A stretch of 54,129 bases of DNA from Deltaproteobacteria bacterium (GTDB lineage Bacteria; Desulfobacterota; Desulfomonilia; UBA1062). Below the pieces are notes generated by a model. It had not been told where the DNA came from. It worked only from the letters and a program-made list of their open reading frames with translations, and made no database searches. The stretch covers positions 1 through 54,129 of the forward strand of contig JAHDRW010000039.1 of NCBI GenBank assembly GCA_018433085.1, given 5' to 3'. This document shows, piece after piece, positions 27,176 through 36,160 of this stretch; the stretch's first letter is position 1, and each line of letters opens with the position of its first letter. Position numbers and translations under genes: made by a program.

Positions 27176-28246
27176 ATGCGAAGGCTCAGATTCCATCCCT
27201 GCGGCAACTTCAAGGAGTCATACGCCCAGGAGATCACCGTCTTCGAGACCGACTTCGGCCGGTTCTGGCTCCTGGTTGGTCTTGTCCTGCTCTTCGGGGT
27301 GCTGCCCTTCGTCAGCAGCCCGTACTTCCTCTATGTATGCAACATGATCGGGATCGCGGCCATCTCGGCCCTGGGCCTCAATATCCTCATCGGGTACACC
27401 GGGCTCATCTCGCTGGGCCACGGGGCCTTCTTCGGGGTAGGCGCCTATGCAGCGGCCATCCTCGCCACCCGGCTCGGCCTGCCCTTCTGGGTCTGCGTGC
27501 CTGCAGCCGGATTCGTGACCGCGCTGACGGGCATGGTCTTCGGCATCCCGTCGGGGAGGCTCAAAGGGCTCTACCTCACCATCGCCACCCTGGCCGGCCA
27601 GTTCATCATCGAATACATCCTCGTCCACTGGGAGTCGCTGACCCAGGGAACCATGGGTATCGTCCTGCCCGAGGCCACGCTCTTCGGGCTGGTGATCGAC
27701 GGCGACCGCCCGTTTTTCTACGTGATCTTCATCTGCCTGGTGCTTGTCACCTGGATGACGAAGAACATCATGCGCACCCGCTATGGCAGAGCGTTCATCG
27801 CCATCCGCGACAATGACCGGGCCGCCGAGGGCATGGGAATCCCCATCTTCCCCTACAAGCTCCTCTCCTTCGGGATCAGCTCGTTCTATGCCGGGTTCGC
27901 AGGCGCCATCTGGGCGTTCTACATGATCAGCATCACCTCGGAGACCTTCACCTTGAGCCTGTCCGTGGAATACATCGCCATGGTCATCATCGGCGGGCTC
28001 GGCAGCATCCCCGGCGCGATCTTCGGGGCGGTGTTCATCACGGGGCTCAACGAGATACTGCGCTGGTTCACGGATCTCTTCATGAACATGGGCATGGCGA
28101 CCGGCTTCGGGCTCAATATGGCGTCGCTCAGAGAACTGGCCTTCGGCCTGGCCATCGTGCTCTTCATTCTCTTCGAGCCCAAGGGCCTCGCCGAGATCTG
28201 GCGGATCGTGCGCTCGAACTTCCGGCTCTGGCCGTTTTCCTACTGA
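27176..28246 (+). CDS. livM: LivM-type ABC transporter permease
   Basis: 356 residues, second permease. Ten or so hydrophobic segments; LNILIGYTGLISLGHGAFFGVGAY and the later MVIIGGLGSIPGAIFGA are family signatures. The cytoplasmic N-terminus is longer than usual by about 30 residues. ATG 27176 follows AGGAGGAGG. Confidence 0.93.
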   Translation: MRRLRFHPCGNFKESYAQEITVFETDFGRFWLLVGLVLLFGVLPFVSSPYFLYVCNMIGIAAISALGLNILIGYTGLISLGHGAFFGVGAYAAAILATRLGLPFWVCVPAAGFVTALTGMVFGIPSGRLKGLYLTIATLAGQFIIEYILVHWESLTQGTMGIVLPEATLFGLVIDGDRPFFYVIFICLVLVTWMTKNIMRTRYGRAFIAIRDNDRAAEGMGIPIFPYKLLSFGISSFYAGFAGAIWAFYMISITSETFTLSLSVEYIAMVIIGGLGSIPGAIFGAVFITGLNEILRWFTDLFMNMGMATGFGLNMASLRELAFGLAIVLFILFEPKGLAEIWRIVRSNFRLWPFSY

Positions 28247-28258
28247 TGGAGGGGACTC

Positions 28259-29071
28259 ATGACTGAAAACGGGAACGGCATTTTCCTGCAGCTCAACAAC
28301 ATCAGCGTGGTGTACTCCGACGTGATCCAGGTGCTCAAGGGGGTATCACTGTCCGTGGAAAAACACCGGATCGTCTCCCTGCTCGGCAGCAACGGCGCGG
28401 GAAAGACCACCACCCTCAAGGCGGTCTCCGGTCTGCTCAAGCCGGAAAACGGCAAGGTGACGGACGGGTCCATCTCATTCGACGGCGCCGCCATCCAGAA
28501 CTCCTCGCCCGAACAGATTACCCGCAAGGGGATCATCCAGGTGCTCGAGGGCAGGCAGCCCTTCAAATATCTCACCATCGAGGAGAACCTCAAGGTCGGG
28601 ACCGCCACCCGGTGGACCAGGCCGTACAAAAAAGACCTGGACATGGTCTACGACTATTTCCCCGCGCTCACCAAGCGCAGGAAATCCCTGGCCGGGTACT
28701 GCAGCGGCGGCGAGCTCCAGATGCTCGTCATGGGCCGCGCCCTCATGGCGCACCCCAGGCTCCTGCTGCTTGACGAGCCCTCGCTGGGCCTGGCACCGCT
28801 CGTGGTCCGGGAGATCTTCCGGATCATCAAACGGATCAACGAGGAGCAGGGAACCACGATCATCCTGGTCGAGCAGAACGCGAACATGGCGCTGCAGATC
28901 GCGCATTACGGGTACGTCATGGAGAACGGGAAGGTCGTCATGGAGGGTGAGGCCCACGCCCTGAAGGAGAACCCCGACGTCAAGGAGTTCTATCTGGGGG
29001 TGAGCGCCGGGGGCAAGACCAGGACGTACAAGGACATCAAGTCGTACCGCAGGCGCAAGCGGTGGCTGTGA
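28259..29071 (+). CDS. livF: LivF-type ABC transporter ATPase
   Basis: 270 residues, second ATPase of the importer. Walker A GSNGAGKT, signature CSGGELQ (in place of LSGGQ), Walker B LLLLDEPSLGLAP, H-loop region ILVEQNA. The C-terminus carries a basic extension beyond the usual 235-240 residues (TYKDIKSYRRRKRWL). ATG 28259 has GGAGG upstream, 12 bases after livM. Confidence 0.94.
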   Translation: MTENGNGIFLQLNNISVVYSDVIQVLKGVSLSVEKHRIVSLLGSNGAGKTTTLKAVSGLLKPENGKVTDGSISFDGAAIQNSSPEQITRKGIIQVLEGRQPFKYLTIEENLKVGTATRWTRPYKKDLDMVYDYFPALTKRRKSLAGYCSGGELQMLVMGRALMAHPRLLLLDEPSLGLAPLVVREIFRIIKRINEEQGTTIILVEQNANMALQIAHYGYVMENGKVVMEGEAHALKENPDVKEFYLGVSAGGKTRTYKDIKSYRRRKRWL

Positions 29072-29098
29072 GGTTTTTCTGATAAGGAGGATGTTTCC

Positions 29099-30355
29099 AT
29101 GAACGAGTATTTCGATGATAAGGAAACCCTGGCAGGGATCGAGCGGGTCGAGTATTTCAACCGCAGGATCTCCGCCATGGCGGTTCTGGGATACGACCGC
29201 GCGCCGATGGTGAAGAAGATCTTCGACAAGCATGGGATCCGCCCTGATGACATCCGCACCGTGGACGACCTCCAGAGGCTGCCCGTCATCTCGCGCAGCG
29301 GGCTCATCGATCTCCAGATGCAGGACCCGCCCTTCGGGGGTTTCTGTGACACAAAAGCCGACATCGACCGGATCTTCACCTCGCCCGGCCCCGTGTACGA
29401 GCCGCACCTGAGCCCGGACGACCCCCTGTGGGCGCGGGCATACTGGGCCGCCGGATTCCGCAGGGGAGACATCGTGCTCAACGCCTTCTCCTACCACATG
29501 GTGGCGGCCGGGTTGACCTTTCACGGGGGCCTGCGGCACGTGGGGGCCACGGTCGTTCCCTCGGGATCGTCAGGCACCCAGCAGCAGGTGCAGCTCATCC
29601 GTGACCTTAAGGTCACGGGCTATACGGGCACGCCCAGCTTCCTCATGTCCATCATCGACAAGGCCGCCGATATGGGGCACGACTTTGCCCGGGACTTTTC
29701 CGTGAAAAGGGCGAGCTTCGGGGCGGAGCCTCTGCAGCCCTCCATGAGAAAGCGCTTCCAGGAGGAGTACGGCATCGATACCTACCAGATGTACGGAGCC
29801 ACCGAGGTGGGTGACATCGCCTACGAGTGCCGGGAAAAGCAGGGCTGGCACATATGCGAGGAGGTCATCGTGGAGATCGTTGATCCGGAGACCGGCAGAA
29901 ATCTCCCTGAAGGGGAGCTCGGCGAGGTGGTGGTGACAAGACTCAACTCCGTCTTCTTCCTCCTGCGCTTCGGGACCGGAGATCTCTCCAGCTTTATGCC
30001 CGGGTCGTGCCCGTGCGGAAGGGCCTCCCGGATGCTCTCGGGCATTGCCGGACGCCTGGGTGACGCGGTCAAGATCAGAGGCATGTTCGTAGCCCCGAGC
30101 CAGTTGAAGAGGCTCTCCCTGCTCTTTGACGGACTGCGTTTCCAGCTCGTCGTCACCCGTTCGGGCCACCGTGACCGTCTCGCTGCCAGGCTGGAAACCT
30201 CCGCGGCCGGCGATGCGCTTCGGGAGCTCACCAGCCGGTTCGACACGGCCTTTCGCGAGATCTGCATCGTCAAGATCGATTCCATCGAACCGGTACCCGC
30301 GGGCACCCTGGGAGACAACGCACCGTCCATGGTGGATCAGAGGTCCTGGAAGTAG
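29099..30355 (+). CDS. PaaK-type AMP-forming aryl/acyl-CoA ligase
   Basis: 418 residues related to phenylacetate-CoA ligase. GSSGTQQQVQLIRDL resembles the PaaK nucleotide loop and substrate segment; MYGATEVGDIAYEC is the central motif; RFGTGDLSSF and IRGMFVAPSQLKRL mark the hinge and C-terminal domain. The C-terminal region, where PaaK has a catalytic lysine, reads TLGDNAPSMVDQR with no lysine at the expected place, so full ligase activity is uncertain. AGGAGG precedes the ATG. A second ligase in the same operon may act on an aromatic acid or a downstream intermediate. Confidence 0.85.
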   Translation: MNEYFDDKETLAGIERVEYFNRRISAMAVLGYDRAPMVKKIFDKHGIRPDDIRTVDDLQRLPVISRSGLIDLQMQDPPFGGFCDTKADIDRIFTSPGPVYEPHLSPDDPLWARAYWAAGFRRGDIVLNAFSYHMVAAGLTFHGGLRHVGATVVPSGSSGTQQQVQLIRDLKVTGYTGTPSFLMSIIDKAADMGHDFARDFSVKRASFGAEPLQPSMRKRFQEEYGIDTYQMYGATEVGDIAYECREKQGWHICEEVIVEIVDPETGRNLPEGELGEVVVTRLNSVFFLLRFGTGDLSSFMPGSCPCGRASRMLSGIAGRLGDAVKIRGMFVAPSQLKRLSLLFDGLRFQLVVTRSGHRDRLAARLETSAAGDALRELTSRFDTAFREICIVKIDSIEPVPAGTLGDNAPSMVDQRSWK

Positions 30356-30373
30356 CTCGACAGGAGGTATACG

Positions 30374-31051
30374 ATGGGGAAATACGACGCACAGAAAAAA
30401 CAGGTGCTCGACTGCATGATGTCCCTGGTTGCGCATGGATTTGTCCAGGGGACCGGCGGCAACGTCTCCCTGCTCCTGGAAAACGGGAACGCCGTTGCCG
30501 TAACCCCGTCCCAGCGCGAGTATGCAACCATGACCCTCGATGACATCTGCGTCGTGGACCTCGACCTCAAGCCTCTCGAAGAGAGCGGCGCGGTCCCGTC
30601 CATGGAGACGGCCATGCATCTCGCGATCTACCGCAGCCGCCGGGACGTGGGCGCGGTCGTGCATACCCACCAGATTTTCGCGAGTGTCTTCTCCCTGATC
30701 AGCGAGCCCATTCCCGCCCTGTTCGACGAGGTCTCGGGCGCCATCGGACCGAAGGTGGAGATCGTCCCCTATGCCCTGTCGGGCAGCAAAGAGCTTGCGG
30801 AAAACGTGACCGCGAAGCTCGACAACCGCGCCAACTGCTATATCCTGCAGAACCATGGCGCCCTGTCCCTGGGCAGAGATCTCGACCATGCCAGGCGCAA
30901 CGCCGAGCTCCTGGAAAAGGCCGCCCAGGTCTACTACTACGCCCTGTCCACGGGCAGGGAGATCTCCGTGCTGCCGCAGGGCATCCAGGATCTCATGGCC
31001 CTGATCGTGTCCGGCAGGCAGGACGAGGAGATAAAGCGCCGCCGGGGATAG
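30374..31051 (+). CDS. Class II aldolase/adducin-family protein
   Basis: 225 residues with zinc ligands HTH (97-99) and NHG (His161), and the acidic residue in SMETAMH (Glu78) expected for fuculose-1-phosphate aldolase-type enzymes. Family members cleave or epimerise sugar phosphates or decarboxylate hydroxy-aromatics. AGGAGG is six bases before the ATG. As last gene of the importer/ligase operon it may process the imported compound; a non-oxidative decarboxylase role is possible but only inferred. Confidence 0.88.
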   Translation: MGKYDAQKKQVLDCMMSLVAHGFVQGTGGNVSLLLENGNAVAVTPSQREYATMTLDDICVVDLDLKPLEESGAVPSMETAMHLAIYRSRRDVGAVVHTHQIFASVFSLISEPIPALFDEVSGAIGPKVEIVPYALSGSKELAENVTAKLDNRANCYILQNHGALSLGRDLDHARRNAELLEKAAQVYYYALSTGREISVLPQGIQDLMALIVSGRQDEEIKRRRG

Positions 31052-31310
31052 ACGGGAGGCCACACCTTGGGCGCATCATGCATGCGGTAGAGAGAAACGA
31101 GGCCTACCGGGAAGCAGGGGACGTCCGTGAAATTTGGACATTTCGCCCATCGTTTCCCCTGCGTCGTACAATTACTTGAGATAAGACATCTGGATCACAG
31201 ATTGCCCACTCTTCCCATTCATATGCATCGCCCCTTACAGGATCGGTGAAAGCGAGCAGGTTGCCTCCTCGCGTCATTGGTACAGGTAATGGGTACCCGT
31301 CCCCGATATC

Positions 31311-32396
31311 TTACTTTTCGAGAACCTCGGGCACGAAAAGCTCCCGAAACAGTCTCAGAAAGGCGGAGTCCGTGAGGCTCGCGATGAAATCCCGGACGAT
31401 CTCTCCGGGCATGTGGCTCTCCTCGTAGCCGCGGTCGAGCCTGGCCAGAAAACGGGCGCGGATCCGGGACTCGGGTCTCTTTTCGAGCAGGTCCTCCATG
31501 AGTCGGTCGAACACGAGAACATACATGGTCCGGATTTTGGACGACTCGGCCTTGACCATGGGGTTGAGATAGATCCGCTCGTAATTGAACTGTTTCAGAT
31601 CCTTCAGCGCATCGAACACGCGGGGCGAGTAGGAGATCGCGCCCTCTTCGGAGTGCCGGATGAGATCCTCGACCAGGGCGTAGACGATCTTGCCGTTGGT
31701 GTTTCCCAGGACCTCAGACGCGGCCCGGGGTATGTCGCCCCGGGAGATGATACCTAAGGAGATGGCGTCCTCGATGTCCCGTCCGATGTAGCTTACCGTG
31801 TCCACGATACGCACCAGGCAGCCCTCCATGGTCATGGGCGGCGGGGTCCGGCCGCGACGGATGAGCTCGATCTTCCGATCGAGGTCGTCGAAGGAGAGCG
31901 AGGTCTCGGGGCACAGGGCCTGCTCGGTGGTCTCGCCGTTGTGGCAGAGGATCCCGTCCAGGACCTGGAGGGTGAGGTTGAGCCCTTTCCCTCCCTTCTC
32001 GATGCGCTCCAGCGCCTGGACCGCCTGCACGTTGTGCCGGAACGGACCGATGCCCGCTTGCGTGCAGAGCTCGTCCAGGTACTGCTCGCCGTCGTGGCCG
32101 AAGGGGGGGTGTCCGATGTCGTGGCCGATGGCCACGGCCTCGATGAGATCGTCATTCAGACCGAGCCTGCGGCCGATGGTCCGGGCGATCCTGGAGAGCA
32201 GCTGCACGTGGATGACGCGGTGGGAAATCCCCTGGTGCCCTACCAGATAGAACACCTGCGTCTTGTCGATATACGAGGTGTACGCCTGGGAGTGAAGGAT
32301 CCGGTCCACGTCGATGGAGAACGCATCCCGCATGTCCCACGTGCTCGAATCGTCGGCTCTCCTCCTCACTGCTTGGTCGGGACGAGTGCCAGTCAT
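31311..32396 (-). CDS. dgt: dGTP triphosphohydrolase-family HD protein
   Basis: 361 residues. HD-domain metal site GHDIGHPPFGHDGE (His92-Asp93) with an upstream histidine in SHRVIHVQ, and the family pattern DRILHSQAY...DKTQVF. Homologues hydrolyse dNTPs to deoxynucleoside and triphosphate, controlling pool size. ATG 32396 has only a close AAGGA; the 20 residues before DMRDAF are poorly conserved. Last gene of the run rodZ-like, mgtE, recO, glyQ, glyS, dgt. Confidence 0.9.
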   Translation of the reverse strand: MTGTRPDQAVRRRADDSSTWDMRDAFSIDVDRILHSQAYTSYIDKTQVFYLVGHQGISHRVIHVQLLSRIARTIGRRLGLNDDLIEAVAIGHDIGHPPFGHDGEQYLDELCTQAGIGPFRHNVQAVQALERIEKGGKGLNLTLQVLDGILCHNGETTEQALCPETSLSFDDLDRKIELIRRGRTPPPMTMEGCLVRIVDTVSYIGRDIEDAISLGIISRGDIPRAASEVLGNTNGKIVYALVEDLIRHSEEGAISYSPRVFDALKDLKQFNYERIYLNPMVKAESSKIRTMYVLVFDRLMEDLLEKRPESRIRARFLARLDRGYEESHMPGEIVRDFIASLTDSAFLRLFRELFVPEVLEK

Positions 32397-32505
32397 ATCC
32401 TTTATCTCTCTTGAGGGGTCACTTCGCCTTCATGCCTGCTGCGGAAACGCCTTCCGTAAAGGGAGACCACTGATACCCCCGCAGCCTTGCTATTGGACGG
32501 TCACT

Positions 32506-34575
32506 TCATGAGGATATCTTCGAGAACTGCGCCACCCGGTCGAACAGTCCGACCAGACTCTTGAGCAGCGCGATGCGGTTCCTGCGGATATCCTCGTCCT
32601 CGCTCATGACCAGGACCTTGTCGAAAAAGGCGTCGATGGGCTCCTTCATGCCCGCCAGAAGCTTGAGCGCCCGGGCGTACTCGCCTTTGGAAGCGTGGGC
32701 GATGAAGGGGTCTTCCATCTCCCGGAAACGCGCGTACAACACCTTTTCCTCGTCCTGGGTAAAGAGGGCCTCCGACACGGTGCCCTCGGCCTTCGTTTTT
32801 TTAAGGATGTTCTCCACCCGCTTGGAGGCCGAGGAGATGGACGCGAACCACTCCTCCTGCTTCACCCCGGCGATGGCCTGGGCTCGCATGAAGGTGTCCA
32901 CGGGATCGTCGAAGCCCGGCAGCACCGCCTCGATCACGTCCCCGGGAATACCCCTCGCCTGAAGGATGGAGACGAACCGCGACCGGAAAAAGGACAGCAC
33001 GTCGTCCTTGACCTCGGCGCCGTTCCTCTTGAGTCTTTGTGCGAGCTGCAGCAGCGACTGGTCGATGAGGTCGGAAACGGATATGCGGTAGCCCTTTGCC
33101 AGCAGGATGTTCTCGATGGCGATGGTCTGCCTCCTCAGGGCGAAGGGGTCGGAGGTGCCGGTGGGGATCAGGCCCACGCCGAAGCACCCGCAGATGGTGT
33201 CTATCCGGTCGGCTATGCCCACCAGATCGCCGATGACATCGGAGGGCAGCTCGTCTTCCGCCGAGGTGGGAAGATAGTGCTCGTGGATGGCGCGCGCCAC
33301 CTCGGGGTCGCGGCCCTGCCGCAGTGCATACTCCCTGCCCATGATGCCCTGGAGCTCTGGCAGTTCGCAGACCATGAGGCTGTTCAGGTCGGCCTTGCAC
33401 AGGTACGCGGCCTCGGCCGCCTTCTCCTTTTTCTCCGGAGCCAGCCTATCGGCCAGGTACAGCGCGACCTTCCGGAAGCGCTCCATCTTCTCAAACGAGG
33501 TGCCCAGATCCTTGTGGAAGATGACGTTTTTCAGCTTCTCTGTATAGGCCTCCAGGGGCACCTTGAGATCTTCCTCGAAGAAGTACTTGCCGTCGTCGAG
33601 ACGGGCCTTGAGCACCCGCTCGTTGCCCGTGCGGACCACGGCGTCGCTCCTGGGCACGATGTTGCTTACCGCCGCGAAGTAGGGCCGCAGGCTCGCGGCA
33701 TCCTCCAGTGAGTACATGGGGAAGTACCGCTGGTGGTGCTTCATCACGGTCACCAGGACCTCGGTGGGCAGCCCGAGAAAGGCGTCGTCGAAACGGCCGA
33801 TGATGACGTGAGGGTATTCCACCAGGTTCGCCACCTCGTCCAGCAGGTCCTTGTCCTTCACCTGGGCCTTGAGGTTGCGGGCATTCATGCCCACCCCCTC
33901 CCAGATGATGGTTTTCCGCTTTTCAATGTCTGGTATCACGAAGCGCCCGGTGAGCAGGTCTTCGTAGGCCTGGGCGCCCGGGACCTCGACGGGGTCTCCG
34001 GCCATGAACCGGTTGCCACGGGTCTGCCTGCCGGTCTTCACGCTTCCGAAGCTCACGGGCAGGACATCCTCGCCGAAGAGGGCTACGATCCAGTGGACCG
34101 GACGGGCGAAGCGTACGCCGGGATTCGACCATCTCATGGTCTTGGGAAAGGGGATCTGGAGAATCATGTTCTGCAGCGTTTCTCTCAGAAATTCATCGGC
34201 GGGCCCGCCCGGGATGGTCCGGGTCACGCAGAGGTATTCTCCCTTGGGCGTCTGCGCAAAGCCCACCTCGGAGATGTCCACCCCTGCCGAGCGTGCGAAC
34301 CCCAGTGCAGCCTTGGTGGGGTTGCCGTCCGCGTCGAAGGCCGCCTTTTTCGCCGGACCCATCCGGTTCTCGACCGTGTCGGGCAGCGAGTCCGGAAGCC
34401 CGGACACCCTCACGGCGAGCCTCCGGGGGGTGCCGAAGACCTCCACGGGCTCGTGCGGAAGCCTTGCCTCTTTGAGCCTGCCGGTGATCCGCGATCTCAT
34501 GAACTCAAGGGCAGGGGCGATGTAGCTATAGGGTATCTCCTCGGTGCCGATCTCGAACAGCAGCGACCTGGCCAT
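32506..34575 (-). CDS. glyS: Glycyl-tRNA synthetase beta subunit
   Basis: 689 residues, the large subunit of the two-subunit bacterial GlyRS; it binds tRNA-Gly and carries the HD-like and anticodon regions. N-terminal LLFEIGTEEIPYSYI, then KTMRWSN...RFARPVHWIVAL and MKHHQRYFP are family signatures. ATG 34575 has GAGG seven bases upstream and is two bases from the glyQ stop. An apparent longer frame through glyQ is ignored. Confidence 0.97.
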   Translation of the reverse strand: MARSLLFEIGTEEIPYSYIAPALEFMRSRITGRLKEARLPHEPVEVFGTPRRLAVRVSGLPDSLPDTVENRMGPAKKAAFDADGNPTKAALGFARSAGVDISEVGFAQTPKGEYLCVTRTIPGGPADEFLRETLQNMILQIPFPKTMRWSNPGVRFARPVHWIVALFGEDVLPVSFGSVKTGRQTRGNRFMAGDPVEVPGAQAYEDLLTGRFVIPDIEKRKTIIWEGVGMNARNLKAQVKDKDLLDEVANLVEYPHVIIGRFDDAFLGLPTEVLVTVMKHHQRYFPMYSLEDAASLRPYFAAVSNIVPRSDAVVRTGNERVLKARLDDGKYFFEEDLKVPLEAYTEKLKNVIFHKDLGTSFEKMERFRKVALYLADRLAPEKKEKAAEAAYLCKADLNSLMVCELPELQGIMGREYALRQGRDPEVARAIHEHYLPTSAEDELPSDVIGDLVGIADRIDTICGCFGVGLIPTGTSDPFALRRQTIAIENILLAKGYRISVSDLIDQSLLQLAQRLKRNGAEVKDDVLSFFRSRFVSILQARGIPGDVIEAVLPGFDDPVDTFMRAQAIAGVKQEEWFASISSASKRVENILKKTKAEGTVSEALFTQDEEKVLYARFREMEDPFIAHASKGEYARALKLLAGMKEPIDAFFDKVLVMSEDEDIRRNRIALLKSLVGLFDRVAQFSKISS

Positions 34576-34577
34576 GA

Positions 34578-35438
34578 CTATACCTCGCTCCTCTCGCTTG
34601 TAAGGCTCTCGAGGTGGAGCCGCGCCGCCGTCCTGGCCAGATCCCTGACCCTCGCGATGTAGGACTGGCGCTCGGTGGTACTGATGGCGTTGCGTGCATC
34701 CAGGAGGTTGAAGGCGTGGGAGCACTTGAGGCACATGTCGTACACGGGAAGGGCCAGGCCTTTTTCCGCCACCCGCCTGCCCTCCTCCTCGTAGAGGGTG
34801 AAGAGCTTGAGCAGGGTCGGGACATCCGCCAGCTCGAAGTTATAGGTGGACCACTGGCGCTCGCCTTCGTGGTGGACGTAGCCATAAGACGTCGAGCCCT
34901 TCCACATGATGTCGTAGACCGAGCTCTTGTTTTGAAGAAACATGGCAATCCGCTCCAGGCCGTAGGTGAGCTCGGTGCACACCGGGTCGAGGTCGTAGCC
35001 TCCCACCTGCTGGAAATAGGTGAACTGGGTGATCTCCATGCCGTCGAGCCAGACCTCCCAGCCCAGGCCCCAAGCGCCCAGGGTGGGCGACTCCCAGTCG
35101 TCCTCGACGAACCGGATGTCGTGCTCCAGGGTGTCGATCCCGAGTTGCCGCAGCGAGTCAAGGTAGATCTCCTGCACATCGACGGGCGAGGGCTTGAGGA
35201 TCACCTGGAACTGGTAGTAGTGCTGGAGCCGGTTCGGGTTCTCGCCATACCGGCCGTCCGTGGGCCTCCGGGAGGGCTCCACGTACGCCACGTTCCAGGG
35301 ATCGGGCCCTAAGGCCCTTAAGAAAGTGTGGGGGTTGAAGGTTCCCGCACCCACCTCCAGATCGTAGGGCTGCCCGATGAGACAGCCGTAACGGGACCAG
35401 TAATCCTGCAGATTCAGAATGAGTTCTTGGAAGTCCAT
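34578..35438 (-). CDS. glyQ: Glycyl-tRNA synthetase alpha subunit
   Basis: 286 residues, catalytic class II subunit forming glycyl-adenylate. Start [19 protein letters not shown] is the canonical N-terminus; [40 protein letters not shown] and [20 protein letters not shown] are present. ATG 35438 has GAGGGG upstream and is preferred over an in-frame ATG six codons earlier. Placed between recO and glyS, an order common in Desulfobacterota. Confidence 0.98.
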   Translation of the reverse strand: MDFQELILNLQDYWSRYGCLIGQPYDLEVGAGTFNPHTFLRALGPDPWNVAYVEPSRRPTDGRYGENPNRLQHYYQFQVILKPSPVDVQEIYLDSLRQLGIDTLEHDIRFVEDDWESPTLGAWGLGWEVWLDGMEITQFTYFQQVGGYDLDPVCTELTYGLERIAMFLQNKSSVYDIMWKGSTSYGYVHHEGERQWSTYNFELADVPTLLKLFTLYEEEGRRVAEKGLALPVYDMCLKCSHAFNLLDARNAISTTERQSYIARVRDLARTAARLHLESLTSERSEV

Positions 35439-35452
35439 AATGGTCCCCTCTA

Positions 35453-36154
35453 TCACTGGTTCAGGTCAAAATCAAGCAGCTTCGCCAGGAAGGAAACGGT
35501 TTTGAGCCGTTTCTCGGACACCTTGTTACACACGGCCAGGAGAAAGGAGGTAATCTCCCTTTTCAGGGACGCCTTGACGGAAAGTCTCTGCAGCACCTCC
35601 CCGTCGAGCCGGGAGGCGTTGAGCAGAAAGGTGGCCGCCTCCCTCGAGAGCATGTTAGCCGGGACCGACCTTGGGGCCCCGGCCTTGCCGGTCCGGGCGA
35701 GGTCGATCCCGTAGCCGAGCGAGGAAAGGATGTTCATCAGGGCCACGGCCCACACCGAGAACCACTGGCGGTCGGGCTCCATGGCCTTGAGCGCGGAACG
35801 GAGGTGATCGTAGGTGGCCGGGCTCGGGTCCATGGGTCCCAGGTGCTCCTTGACGAGCTCCAGCAGGACCGAGGCGTGGGCCAGAAGCTCGAGATCCTCC
35901 CTGATCCCCAGATGGGCATCGATGAGCTGGGCCGACTCGATCCGGAGCAGATCGCCCTCCCGCTTGACAAAGATCTCCATGGACACCTCGCAGAATGGTT
36001 CCAGTGTGCCTGGGAACCGTCTCTTGCTGCGTTTGGCACCCTTCGCGATCGCGTGGACGATGCCCTTTTCTTTTGTCAGGGCGCAGACGATCTTGTCCGA
36101 CTCGAGGAAATCGATGCTGTGGAGAATGATGGCGTCGGTGGTGATCCTGTTCAT
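35453..36154 (-). CDS. recO: DNA repair protein RecO
   Basis: 233 residues. N-terminal OB fold ([40 protein letters not shown], shortened here to its key landmarks TTDAIIL and AKGAKRSK) and helical C-terminal domain. RecO loads RecA on SSB-coated single strands together with RecR. The CxxC...CxxC zinc site found in many RecO proteins is missing: the corresponding region [15 protein letters not shown] has no cysteine. It begins six bases after the mgtE stop. Confidence 0.93.
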   Translation of the reverse strand: MNRITTDAIILHSIDFLESDKIVCALTKEKGIVHAIAKGAKRSKRRFPGTLEPFCEVSMEIFVKREGDLLRIESAQLIDAHLGIREDLELLAHASVLLELVKEHLGPMDPSPATYDHLRSALKAMEPDRQWFSVWAVALMNILSSLGYGIDLARTGKAGAPRSVPANMLSREAATFLLNASRLDGEVLQRLSVKASLKREITSFLLAVCNKVSEKRLKTVSFLAKLLDFDLNQ

Positions 36155-36160
36155 GACGCT

